A stretch of DNA of 37,664 bases from CAZJCK01 sp964544635 (GTDB taxonomy: Bacteria; Zixibacteria; MSB-5A5; GN15; FEB-12), in the NCBI GenBank assembly GCA_964544635.1, contig CAZJCK010000031.1:1-37664 (forward strand), read 5' to 3'. Below are positions 23,201 to 30,904 of this stretch, one piece after another. The notes under the pieces are model-generated. The model saw nothing but the letters and a program-made list of their open reading frames with translations, made no database searches and was not told where the DNA came from. Position 1 is the first letter of the stretch, and the number at the start of each line of letters is the position of its first letter. The position numbers and the translations under genes are program-made.

Positions 23201-23672
23201 GGCCCGGCAGCGCGGCCACAAAATTCAACGTCTCCCGGAAACCAAGCTGGAACTCGACTACGAAATGGTGCTGCCGCCGGAGTATGTAAGCGACCGGCAC
23301 CACAAAGTGGACATCTATCGGCGGCTGTCGGATGCGAAGAATGTCGACGACGTGGAAACGCTGCGCGAGGAAGTGACCGACCGCTTCGGTCGCATGCCCA
23401 GACCGTCGGTCGACCTGTTCGATGCTACCGTCGTGAAAGTCCGTGCCGCCATGCTCGATGTCGAGAAGGTGACGATGCGCAACGGCCGGGTGAAACTGCT
23501 GTTCGATCAGAAACGGACCCTGCAGCGCCGTGAGGTCGAGGCGATGTCGCGCGCAACCACGTGCCCGATGGAGTTTTCGTTTACACCGCGGACGGTCATC
23601 GCGTTCGATCTCGGCCAAGTCAAGACTGATGATCGCCTCAAGCACCTGGCGCAGATACTGGGCACAGCCTGA
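20244..23672 (+). CDS. mfd: Transcription-repair coupling factor Mfd
   Basis: A 1142-residue protein, full length for Mfd. The UvrB-like N-terminal region (about 1-330) holds GLIDFFSPGH. The RNA-polymerase-interacting domain (about 480-545) reads LNRGDYVVHTEYGIARYRG. The RecG-like motor follows: Walker A GDVGFGKTE with Lys637, DEEH at 732-735, SMTATPIPRTL, and the translocation region QLYQLRGRVGRSDRRAYAYLL. The C-terminal autoinhibitory domain begins near 985. Mfd removes RNA polymerase stalled at DNA damage and recruits UvrA. The ATG lacks a ribosome site and follows an A/T-rich UUAAAAAAUU; a terminator lies 22 bases upstream. Confidence 0.97.
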   Translation: MSDIKASISLSSHRAAVRERFANYKPFNDLVSSLQSHERSEQRLSGLAGSSSALLLEALRAATGRPILFVAGSSETAADLYDDLRGLLSENSLGHFPSRQILPFDFRAPVGEVMGRRISTLSDMMAGRAGVVVCPIRALIEPTITKSFLESSRIDLAPGEEIDLDDLVMRLVKLGFRRVGAVEEIGDFAVRGGLIDFFSPGHDAPVRVELFGDEVDTIREFDVASQRTRQKIKHVSVLPRREVPITQQSLEEHLNDLPQDDAEYIRSRYLNDPELPGLEWLSVMFGLEQGALSDYLTDDWIVVFDSRGNLESVAEDIVTEAVTLYERLHQQFLSFRNPQAYYHDPSTLFNELAASHDTIDRLPFRGGKPGIIDFACKPHPSFGSRLDLVGKALAEFEAQGFSYYIATDTAGQKDRLTELINEKSGVDFDPVIEVADLKGGFVCDAGRFAVLTDHEIFSRYHRRTRKKKFKEGVAISDYSSLNRGDYVVHTEYGIARYRGLETLEVDSRKRDCLLLLYANEDKLYVPIEEFNRVSKYAGKEGVPPLTSLGGPQWDKLKEKSKKAIEEMAADLIKLYAERKAGIGYSFGEDTVWLKQLEASFPYEETRDQARAINDVKRDMARDEPMDRLICGDVGFGKTEVAMRAAFKAIEKGKQVALLVPTTVLAQQHYQTFADRFADFPVKVAMLSRFRTKKQQLETLEDLAGGKVDLVIGTHRLFSKDVLFSDLGLLIVDEEHRFGVRHKEKLRQLKATVDTISMTATPIPRTLQMSLMGARDMSLITTSPKDRLPILTEIVEFDPAQIAAAILREMDRGGQVFFVHNRVQTIDAMYRFLKKVVPQAEIGIAHGQMHERSLEGVMLAFLNRRFDVLLCTSIIESGLDIPAANTIIINRADRFGLAQLYQLRGRVGRSDRRAYAYLLTPPTRLMRADAIKRLRAIEAHSDLGSGFALAMRDLEIRGAGTILGARQSGYMEEIGFDLYNKLLEEAVARQRGHKIQRLPETKLELDYEMVLPPEYVSDRHHKVDIYRRLSDAKNVDDVETLREEVTDRFGRMPRPSVDLFDATVVKVRAAMLDVEKVTMRNGRVKLLFDQKRTLQRREVEAMSRATTCPMEFSFTPRTVIAFDLGQVKTDDRLKHLAQILGTA

Positions 23673-25886
23673 TTATTCGTCCCACATGAACAACTCGGGT
23701 ATCGTACCCGAGTCGATATCAATCCCCACCCCGTAGTTGTTGCCGCCGAACTTCTCATGATCGTCCGACGGCTGCAGCCAGGTGCGGTTGTTGCTCGCTA
23801 TCGGATGTTTGGTGCGACTGTCATCATCGAACTGCCAGTAGCGGTCGTCACCACCGATATCGATGAAGCCGCCGAACGAATTGGCGTAGTAGTAGTATGG
23901 TGTAAGTTGCAGTGGCTTGTGGTAGCCCTCGCGCCAGGTGGCCTCGCCGAGACCATCGGTTGAAATCCCCAGTTCATATTCATCGTCGCCGCCGATGTCG
24001 ATCAGCAGCGCGCTCGAACGGATCTGCGCCAACCCCATCGAGATCATGCCGGCGCGATAGTAGTCATTGCCTCCCTTATTGATCAACAGGGCGTTGGTGA
24101 AATCCCAGCCAAAGCCGAGCGCGGCGCCGGCGGTTTCGTACAGCTCGTGGCGATCGTCGCCGGCTTCGTCGACCAGGATACCGTTGCAGAAATGCGCCCC
24201 GGAGCCCTGCGTGAAATAGCAGGATTCGTAGATGTCGTTGCCGCTGCGGTCGATCGCAATACCGGTGGCGAACCAGTAGCCGACGCCCAGGGTCCAGTTG
24301 CCGGAGTAGTAGTGGTCGTCACCGTGATTATCGATGATCGCACCCAGGCCGCCGGCCCACGAATGACCGTCAGAGCCATCACCGCGCCGCCCGAATCCGG
24401 CGCCCTGTGCCGAGTTGCCGTTGATCTTGTTTTCGGAATGGTAGTCGCCGCGATCGATGACCGCGCTGTACGGCTCGGCGGTGTACTTGTCGTCGCCGTC
24501 GTAACACGCCAGCACACCAATGCCGCCGCCGACCCCGCCCATCCCCTGACCATCGCCGTGCAGGTAGAATTTGTCATCGCCGGTGGCATCCAAACAAAGG
24601 CCGATCCCGAAATAGCCGCACCCCTGCGCCGACAGAGCAGCGTTGTATGAATCGTCACCATTACGGTCCAGCAGTACGCCGACGCCGAAAACGCCGACAC
24701 CCTGTGAATAGACAGCGCCGTTGTAGGTATCGTTTCCTTCGCTGTCGAGCACCATACCAATACCGCACAGGCCAACACCAGCCGAGGCGGGGTAGGTATT
24801 GCGGTCGTGACCGTAGTAGTCATCGCCGCCCATATCCAGCAGCAGTGATACCGGCTGCGCCAGTGAGGTGGTTGCAGCCGCGCTGCCCTGCCAGATCGAG
24901 CGGCGGCCAAAATCGATAATCAACAGCGCACCGGTGGCATCGTATTCGAAGTAGCCGGGTACCGACGGTCGCAGCGAGGAAAAGACACCCCCGACGCTGC
25001 CGACGCGCTCGACGGTATAGGTGTCGGAGAAGATCGCGATCCTGCCGAACGGTGTGTTCATCTCCATCGCGAAATCGGCGGGCATTGCATCAGTGAACGG
25101 TTTCAGCTGCTGCTCGGCCGCTTCCAGTGCCGCCGCTGCTTTCAAGGCGGCGTAGTGCATGCTGGGCCGGTCGATAGTTGCGGCGATATCGTCGAACTGG
25201 GGGTAATACACCTGACCGTCAGCCTGCGTATCGGCCAGGTCGCGAATGGTCATGACTCGCTCCAGGGCTTCTCGATCGCAGTTGCGCAGTGCCTTGTTGC
25301 GCCAGGTGATGACATCGCCGATATTCACGATCAGCGCGGCAAGGATTGTACGGACAGTATCGGGCAGAGCCGCCGTTTTCTCGCGTATCTCCGCGCGCGG
25401 ATCGATGCCCGGGGACTTGTTGCCGAAGGTGTAGATATCGGACGAACGGCCGCCCAGATCGAACAGCCTTTCGATGGCCACTTCCAGCGGCGTGTCGCCG
25501 GGTGGCGGCGGCAGCAGGTTGGCCGAATACGAACGGAAGCCGCCCAGCTTCTTATCCACACCGAGGTTGTAGACCAGCTTGTACAAGCCATCGGAGGCCG
25601 AATCGGCGTAGGCCGGATCGAGGTAGGTTTCGACCGTGTTGGACATGACGCGGGCATAGTCGTACAGCCGCAACGGTTGGGCGAACAGGTCGTCGAACGA
25701 GCTCAAGCGGTGCGGGATGTCCAGCGGAAAACGATTCCAGTATCCTTTTGGCTGGTAGCCAAGGTCATCTTTGGTGAAGCCGACCTCGCCCAGCGCCTGC
25801 TTCAGGATATCGGTGCTGTCGGCAGGCCGGGCGGGCACCGGTAAAACCGCCAAACACAGACCAACAATGGCAATTATTCGTATCAC
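23673..25886 (-). CDS. Secreted GDDxY-repeat protein
   Basis: The GTG at 25886 is chosen because GGGAGG lies 10 bases upstream, while the ATG at 25904 and earlier starts have none. The 737-residue product has a signal peptide (VIRIIAIVGLCLAVLPVPARPA), a helical N-terminal half (about 25-310) of unknown fold, and eleven repeats of roughly 25-45 residues. Each repeat ends in G-[GDN]-D/N-x-Y (GGDDYY, EGNDTY, NGDDSY, HGDDHY, SGNDIY, GGDDEY) after a Gly-rich QGxGxxGIGxLLD segment. The pattern suggests a solenoid with acidic, perhaps calcium-binding, turns. It ends exactly where mfd ends, convergently. Confidence 0.8.
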   Translation of the reverse strand: MIRIIAIVGLCLAVLPVPARPADSTDILKQALGEVGFTKDDLGYQPKGYWNRFPLDIPHRLSSFDDLFAQPLRLYDYARVMSNTVETYLDPAYADSASDGLYKLVYNLGVDKKLGGFRSYSANLLPPPPGDTPLEVAIERLFDLGGRSSDIYTFGNKSPGIDPRAEIREKTAALPDTVRTILAALIVNIGDVITWRNKALRNCDREALERVMTIRDLADTQADGQVYYPQFDDIAATIDRPSMHYAALKAAAALEAAEQQLKPFTDAMPADFAMEMNTPFGRIAIFSDTYTVERVGSVGGVFSSLRPSVPGYFEYDATGALLIIDFGRRSIWQGSAAATTSLAQPVSLLLDMGGDDYYGHDRNTYPASAGVGLCGIGMVLDSEGNDTYNGAVYSQGVGVFGVGVLLDRNGDDSYNAALSAQGCGYFGIGLCLDATGDDKFYLHGDGQGMGGVGGGIGVLACYDGDDKYTAEPYSAVIDRGDYHSENKINGNSAQGAGFGRRGDGSDGHSWAGGLGAIIDNHGDDHYYSGNWTLGVGYWFATGIAIDRSGNDIYESCYFTQGSGAHFCNGILVDEAGDDRHELYETAGAALGFGWDFTNALLINKGGNDYYRAGMISMGLAQIRSSALLIDIGGDDEYELGISTDGLGEATWREGYHKPLQLTPYYYYANSFGGFIDIGGDDRYWQFDDDSRTKHPIASNNRTWLQPSDDHEKFGGNNYGVGIDIDSGTIPELFMWDE

Positions 25887-25978
25887 TTTCGGTTGACCTC
25901 CCATTCGGCTCGTGCTATTGTTGGCCTCAAGATAGATTGTCAATGCCATCGAAGCAAAACCTGATTGTGGAGGAATCC

Positions 25979-27097
25979 GTGAAGATATTGAGCACAGCGG
26001 CGGCGGCGCTTGCGTTGTTGTTTGTCATTGGCTGTGGTGAACAGGAAACCGCAGACACCGGCAGCGATGCCGTTGCCCAGTCGCCGGCCAAACCGGCCAC
26101 CAGTTTCGCCGGGGAAACACACCTCGCTAACATCCGCCAGCTTACGTTTGGCGGTCAGAATGCCGAGGCCTACTTCAACTATGACGGTACCGAACTGATC
26201 TTTCAGTCGACGCGCGACACGCTCGAGTGCGACGCCATCTTCCGCATGCATGCCGACGGTTCCAATGTTCGCATGGTGTCAAGCGGCAAGGGCGCAACGA
26301 CCTGTGCGTTTATCGCTCCTGACGGTCAGTCGATCATCTATGCCTCGACCCATCTCGGCGGTGAGGAGTGCCCGCCCAAGCCGGATATGTCGCAGGGGTA
26401 TGTGTGGGCGCTGTACAAGAGTTATGATATCTTCAAGGCTGATCCCGATGGCTCCAACCTGGTGCGTTTGACCGACGCCCCCGGTTACGACGCCGAGGGA
26501 GTATACTCACCGAAGGGCGACAAGATTATCTTCACATCGGTGCGCACCGGCGACCTGGAACTGTTTACGATGAATCCGGACGGTACCGATGTACAGCAGA
26601 TTACCGACGCACCGGGGTATGACGGCGGGGCATTCTTCTCGCTCGACGGTGAGTGGATCTGCTGGCGGGCATCGCGACCGGATGGAGAGGAACTGGCCGA
26701 CTACCGGCGTTTGCTGGAGCAGGGCCTGATTCGCCCCAACCAGCTCGACATCTATGTGATGAAACTTTCCGATGGTGAGCCGATTCGTTTGACCGACAAC
26801 GGCGCCGCCAACTTCGGACCATACTTCCATCCCGACGGCGAACGGGTTATCTTCGTATCAAACATGCACGACGAGGGTGGCCGCAACTTCGATCTGTTCA
26901 TGGTGCATATCGAAACGAAAGAGATCACGCAGATCACGCACAATGAAACGTTCGACGGTTTCCCGATGTTCAGTCATGACGGCAAGAAGCTGGTGTTTGC
27001 GTCCAACCGCGACAACAGCGAACCGTTTGAAACCAATGTCTTCATTGCCGACTGGGTCGATACCCCGGGTGAAACGTCGGCAGCCGCGTCTGAATGA
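25979..27097 (+). CDS. TolB-like beta-propeller lipoprotein
   Basis: The GTG at 25979 is chosen because GGAGG lies 5 bases upstream. The 372-residue protein starts with a lipoprotein signal (lipobox FVIGC), a polar linker, and a propeller of PD40/WD40-type blades. Repeats such as YFNYDGTELIFQSTR, YSPKGDKIIFTSVR, FSLDGEWICW, FHPDGERVIFVSN and FSHDGKKLVFASN show the F-s-p-D-G-k-x-i-v-F motif of the TolB C-terminal domain. It likely sits at the outer membrane or periplasm and binds a partner protein. Its stop overlaps the start of the next gene by 4 bases, so the two are translationally coupled. Confidence 0.85.
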   Translation: MKILSTAAAALALLFVIGCGEQETADTGSDAVAQSPAKPATSFAGETHLANIRQLTFGGQNAEAYFNYDGTELIFQSTRDTLECDAIFRMHADGSNVRMVSSGKGATTCAFIAPDGQSIIYASTHLGGEECPPKPDMSQGYVWALYKSYDIFKADPDGSNLVRLTDAPGYDAEGVYSPKGDKIIFTSVRTGDLELFTMNPDGTDVQQITDAPGYDGGAFFSLDGEWICWRASRPDGEELADYRRLLEQGLIRPNQLDIYVMKLSDGEPIRLTDNGAANFGPYFHPDGERVIFVSNMHDEGGRNFDLFMVHIETKEITQITHNETFDGFPMFSHDGKKLVFASNRDNSEPFETNVFIADWVDTPGETSAAASE

Positions 27098-28068
27098 GCA
27101 GACTCGGCGTCCACGTACTGCAGGGCTTCGATGATGACTGGATCGGGTTGCTCAAAGAGCAGCTCGATCCGTCGATTGACCTGACTCACGGCGACGCACT
27201 GCCGGACGATCCAACGTATCATGTGCTGGTGGCGGGACGGCCGACCAGGGAGTTCATCGAGGCCTCGTCGAATATGAAGGCGGTGATCATACCGTGGGCC
27301 GGGCTGCCGGTCCAGACGCGTGAGCTGCTGTTGAACTATCCGGAACTGGGCGTTTTCAATTTGCATCACAATGCATCGGCTACAGCCGAGACGGCGATGG
27401 CGCTTATGCTCGCGGCCGCAAAAGAGATCGTACCGCTCGACCGAAAACTGCGGAAGAATGACTGGGGTTCGCGCGGCGGCATGACCAACGCAATATCGCT
27501 GAGCGAAAAGACCGCCGTCATACTTGGCTACGGAGAGATTGGGAAACGGGTCGGCGCCGCCTGTCGCGGGCTGGGAATGGAGACGGTTGGCATTACGCGC
27601 CAGGGGGGAGCAACCTCGAAGGCTGTCACCATCGATTCGGTGGCATCACTCGACCACTGGCTGCCGGGAGCAAATGTACTCTTCATAACGGTACCGCTCA
27701 CGGATGAAACGTCAGGGCTTATCGACCGTGCCCGGTTGGCGGCGCTGCCGGACAACGCGATCGTGGTCAATATGGCCCGCGGCCCGGTTGTAAACGAACA
27801 GGCGTTATTCGACGAATTGTCGACCGGTCGAATTCGAGCCGGCATCGATGTCTGGTACAACTACCCGACGGGCAAGGACGAGATGCGCAACACCCAACCG
27901 TCAGCCTTCCCCTTCCATGAACTCGAAAATGCCGTCATGACACCGCACATCGGCGGAAACGCGCTGGATATTGAACCGCAGCGAATCAAAGAGCTGGCGG
28001 CGCTGCTCAATACGGCGGTACGGGGCGAGACCATGCCGAACCGTGTTGACCCCGGGCAAGGGTATTGA
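27094..28068 (+). CDS. 2-hydroxyacid dehydrogenase with altered catalytic site
   Basis: A 324-residue member of the D-isomer-specific 2-hydroxyacid dehydrogenase family. The NAD loop GYGEIG is at 145-150; Arg229 (NMARGPVVNE) and His285 (MTPHIGGN) are conserved. The catalytic Glu, normally in DVFxxEP, is replaced: the segment reads IDVWYNYPTG with Tyr257 in that place. The substrate is therefore uncertain, and it may be an unusual reductase or a binding protein. ATGA overlap with the preceding propeller lipoprotein gene implies a joint operon, although one product is exported and the other cytoplasmic. Confidence 0.85.
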   Translation: MSRLGVHVLQGFDDDWIGLLKEQLDPSIDLTHGDALPDDPTYHVLVAGRPTREFIEASSNMKAVIIPWAGLPVQTRELLLNYPELGVFNLHHNASATAETAMALMLAAAKEIVPLDRKLRKNDWGSRGGMTNAISLSEKTAVILGYGEIGKRVGAACRGLGMETVGITRQGGATSKAVTIDSVASLDHWLPGANVLFITVPLTDETSGLIDRARLAALPDNAIVVNMARGPVVNEQALFDELSTGRIRAGIDVWYNYPTGKDEMRNTQPSAFPFHELENAVMTPHIGGNALDIEPQRIKELAALLNTAVRGETMPNRVDPGQGY

Positions 28069-28089
28069 ACACGGGCCGCAGACGAGTTC

Positions 28090-28464
28090 TTACGCCTGCG
28101 TGCGGCGGGCATCGATAAACGACTTCACTCCCATCGCAACGTACAGAATCGACAGGATCGACATGATCGCCTGGGCGATCACCGCCGCCGGTCGGGCCAC
28201 CTCACCGCCACCGAAATAACTGACAGTGGCGATGATACCGTTGAAGGTGCCGACAATGGCCAGGACACCGAGGGCGATGGCAATATGCATCATCATCTTG
28301 CGACGTGATTCGGCACGCCCAAGCACGCCCAGGATAAGAAAAGCGATGCCGAAGAACGATGGTATGAAAGCGGTGATACTGACCATACCGGTGGCGAAGT
28401 AGCCGATGATACCGAGCAGTATGAGTACGATACCGTACGTGATGGTAAGCTGAGGCATTTTCAT
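28090..28464 (-). CDS. Four-helix membrane protein of unknown function
   Basis: ATG 28464 is chosen for the GGGAG site about 6 bases upstream. The 124-residue product has four membrane helices (about 8-27, 31-50, 58-80 and 92-115) with a basic loop (GRAESRRKMMMH) between helices 2 and 3. Paired helices of similar length suggest an internal duplication. I recognise no family. It is convergent with the dehydrogenase gene and lies just downstream of the ECF sigma gene on the same strand. Confidence 0.7.
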   Translation of the reverse strand: MKMPQLTITYGIVLILLGIIGYFATGMVSITAFIPSFFGIAFLILGVLGRAESRRKMMMHIAIALGVLAIVGTFNGIIATVSYFGGGEVARPAAVIAQAIMSILSILYVAMGVKSFIDARRTQA

Positions 28465-28552
28465 GCGCGTCTCCCAGATCGTTAGAGTTGTTTCAGAAGA
28501 AGAACGGCGGCCCGGTTGCAATTGTTCTGGAAAAGAGCGCAACAGGAGCGGA

Positions 28553-29809
28553 TCAGTCAAGCTGATACTTGCGGGCAAGAAACTCCTGCTCAGCGGCATT
28601 GCCGGTCAGTTGACGGGCACGTCGGGCAGCAGTACGGGCGTCGGCGACGCGTCTTAACCGCCACAACAGGTCGGCCCGCGTGGCATGATACAGGTAAAAG
28701 CGCTCGATGTGCGGCAATCCGGCCAGCTCGTCGATCAGTCGCAGCCCGGCCTCCGGGGATTCATAATACGACACCGCCACTGCCCGGTTGAGGGCGATGA
28801 CCGGCGAGGGATCGAGCGACATGAGGTCGTCGTAGTACCGGACAATTAACGGCCAGTCGGTGAGGTCAAATTTTTCAGCCACGGCATGAACGGAGGCGAT
28901 CGCTGCCATGAGGTGATACCGCGACATCTGATCGCCCTCGGCTGACTGATCGAGCAGCTGCAGCCCCTCGCCGATCATCGGCCGGTTCCATGCGGAGCGA
29001 TCCTGTTGCGACAGCTCCACCAGGCGTCCTTGACTGTCGACACGAGACGGCAGGCGGGCGGCCTGGAAGTAGAACAGCGCAAGCAACGCCCGAGCGGCCG
29101 GACGCTTACCCACCGGCTGTTCGATCAGGCCGGATAAAAGCCGGATCGCTTCGGCGCACAAATCGACACGTGAGAGCGATTCGCCGCTGTGAGCTGCATA
29201 GCCTTCGGCGAACAACAGGTAGAGGGCATTGAGCACCGACTCAAAGCGATCAGGCAGTTCCGACGCCGGCGGCAAATCAAGACTGGCCACGCCATCCTTG
29301 AAACGCTGCTTTGCCCGCACCAGCCGCTGGGCGATTGTAGCCTCCTTTTGCAGATAGGCAGCGGCGATCTCTTTCGTCGACAGACCACACAAGTCACGGA
29401 GGATGAGCGCAATGCTGGCTTCGTCCGGGAGCGACGGGTGACAGCAGGCGAACATCATCCGCAGCATGTCGTCGGTCAGTTCTTCGCGATATCCGGCTGA
29501 ACCGGTGTCGGTATCGGAAGCATGCAATTCGGCTGCGACATCGGCCTCCTTGCGTGCGGCCATACGGTCTCGTCGGATACGATCGAGAGCAAGATTGCGG
29601 GCCACTGTCATCAGCCAGCCGGCTGGAGACTCGGGAATTCCGTCGTAACTCCACCGCTTGAGTGCCCGCGCCAGTGCATCCTGCACGACGTCCTCCGCCA
29701 AATCAAGGTAAGCCGGTCCGAGGATACGGGTCAGGGTCGCGACCAGTTCACTGTACTTGCGTCGAAACAGATGTTCGACAAGCCGCCGGGCATCATCCTG
29801 ACCGGTCAT
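28553..29809 (-). CDS. ECF sigma factor, SigJ/ECF42 type with C-terminal extension
   Basis: A 418-residue sigma factor. Region 2 (about 15-80) reads LVATLTRILG, DLAEDVVQDALARALKRW and GWLMTVARNLALDRIRR; region 4 (about 130-175) reads LILRDLCGLSTKEIAAAYLQKEATIAQRLVRAKQRF. A long helical extension, about 240 residues with TPR-like and DUF6596-type character, follows, as in the ECF42 group. That group lacks an anti-sigma factor and is usually next to DGPF/YCII genes, exactly as here (15 bases downstream of one). It likely responds to an internal or oxidative cue through its C-terminal part. Confidence 0.9.
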   Translation of the reverse strand: MTGQDDARRLVEHLFRRKYSELVATLTRILGPAYLDLAEDVVQDALARALKRWSYDGIPESPAGWLMTVARNLALDRIRRDRMAARKEADVAAELHASDTDTGSAGYREELTDDMLRMMFACCHPSLPDEASIALILRDLCGLSTKEIAAAYLQKEATIAQRLVRAKQRFKDGVASLDLPPASELPDRFESVLNALYLLFAEGYAAHSGESLSRVDLCAEAIRLLSGLIEQPVGKRPAARALLALFYFQAARLPSRVDSQGRLVELSQQDRSAWNRPMIGEGLQLLDQSAEGDQMSRYHLMAAIASVHAVAEKFDLTDWPLIVRYYDDLMSLDPSPVIALNRAVAVSYYESPEAGLRLIDELAGLPHIERFYLYHATRADLLWRLRRVADARTAARRARQLTGNAAEQEFLARKYQLD

Positions 29810-29824
29810 GGCACCACCAGTCTA

Positions 29825-30163
29825 TCAGCCCATATCGGGGACTTGCCGAACCTCAACGGTACCGTCCCAGGCCAGGCTCGGGCAGCCGCCGGCCATCTCG
29901 ACGGCCTCTTCATAGTTCGTTGCCTCCACCAGGAAGTAACCGCCCACGGCATCTTTGGTCTCAGTAAAAGGACCATCGGTGATCGCCCCCTGCTTCATCG
30001 CAACCACCCGTCCATGCGACTCGAGCTTTTTCCCCCCTTTGAACTTGCCGACCTCGCGCAGCTTATTGGCCCAGGCGACGAATTTCTCGATGACTTGCTG
30101 GGTCTCCTCGGGCGAACGGTTGTCATCATCACCACCCCTGATCAGCAACATGAATTCGGGCAT
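29825..30163 (-). CDS. YCII/DGPF-domain protein
   Basis: ATG 30163 is chosen for AAGGAG 7 bases upstream. The 112-residue product, MPEFMLLIRGG onward, contains the family tag ITDGPFTETKDAVGGYFLVEA, the DGPF motif of small YCII-related ferredoxin-like proteins. The role of the family is unknown, but it is the standard partner of ECF42 sigma factors and often their regulon member. Here it lies immediately upstream of the sigma gene on the same strand. Confidence 0.9.
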   Translation of the reverse strand: MPEFMLLIRGGDDDNRSPEETQQVIEKFVAWANKLREVGKFKGGKKLESHGRVVAMKQGAITDGPFTETKDAVGGYFLVEATNYEEAVEMAGGCPSLAWDGTVEVRQVPDMG

Positions 30164-30274
30164 TTCGGATCTCCTTGAATGTGCGGTCAAACTTAGCGGC
30201 CAGGTGAGGGCCTGTCAATTGTGGTTTTCATACGGACGACGATTCGGCTGCTGAAATCTCGACATGAACAAAAG

Positions 30275-30297
30275 AAAAACCCGCCATCGGGCGGGTT
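30275..30297 (-). terminator. Terminator of the 63-aa charged protein gene
   Basis: A perfect 8-bp stem AACCCGCC/GGCGGGTT (30278-30285 with 30290-30297) and ATCG loop. The A-run on the plus-strand 5' side gives the T-run for minus-strand transcripts. Confidence 0.8.
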
Positions 30298-30334
30298 CTT
30301 CCTTGTATCCTTCCAAGTTCAAGATGAAGGGCGG

Positions 30335-30526
30335 TCAGTAACTGTACTCTTCCTCCATCTCTTCCAGTTCTTCGATTATAACGGCCTCTTTCAAGGCCCG
30401 GTGGCGATACCGTGACCCGGCCTGGCGGTCGGGTACGGGGTCGCGCTGCCGACCTTTTGGTTTGCGCCTGGAGGTGTTTTCAGAATCATCAAATTGGCGA
30501 GCTTGCCGCCCCCGGCGGTCAGGCAT
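30335..30526 (-). CDS. Small highly charged protein (63 aa)
   Basis: A strong AAGGAGGAG ribosome site precedes the ATG, and a terminator follows, so this short frame is credible. The N-terminal two thirds is strongly basic (MPDRRGRQARQF, SRRKPKGRQRD, GSRYRHRALK) and the end is strongly acidic (IIEELEEMEEEYSY). This split charge suggests nucleic-acid or ribosome contact with an acidic tail, but I recognise no family. Confidence 0.65.
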   Translation of the reverse strand: MPDRRGRQARQFDDSENTSRRKPKGRQRDPVPDRQAGSRYRHRALKEAVIIEELEEMEEEYSY

Positions 30527-30848
30527 AGCTGTCTCCTCCTTCTATGCTCCTGTGGTATATGGATAGCTCCTGACAGCTTCTGTCTGCCAATTGTATCGGC
30601 ACCTGTAAGGCTGAGTTCTGCGGCAAAATAGAACAATGGTTCAACCCGGGTATCGGCGAAATCCGACAGGCCGGCGGCTATTGTCTGCACCCGCTTACAC
30701 ACCGTCGGCCGATTTGCACACCACGCAACCGCGTGCGCTGCTACTGTTCACCGACTGCACTCCCGCACATGACTGCATGATCGACGTAAGTGCATGTCTG
30801 CCGACAACATAGCGCAGCTACTGCGGGTCGTCAACGGGGCGCTTCCGG
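30527..30848. other. Gene-less region upstream of the sigma-54 gene
   Basis: No gene is supported on either strand. No TCGCGA array is present, unlike the sigma-54 elements at the left. A TCGGCCGA palindrome lies near 30706 and short ACATG/CATGT arms near 30768-30798; either could bind an activator, but nothing stands out. Confidence 0.4.
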
Positions 30849-30865
30849 TTGGCACACCGCCTGCA
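30849..30865 (+). promoter_or_regulatory. Sigma-54 (-24/-12) promoter for the 208-aa protein
   Basis: TTGGCACACCGCCTGCA has GG (30851-30852) and GC (30863-30864) exactly 10 bases apart and a full TGGCAC. The predicted start near 30876 gives a 29-base leader to the ATG at 30905. Confidence 0.65.
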
Positions 30866-30904
30866 CTAAGCACTTCCAGATAGAACAAAACGTGAGGTGC
30901 TCCG

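Noticed and set aside
30560..30600. Minus-strand TTGGCAG...GC match before the 63-aa gene
   Set aside because: GG and GC are 9 bases apart, not 10, so sigma-54 would not use it.
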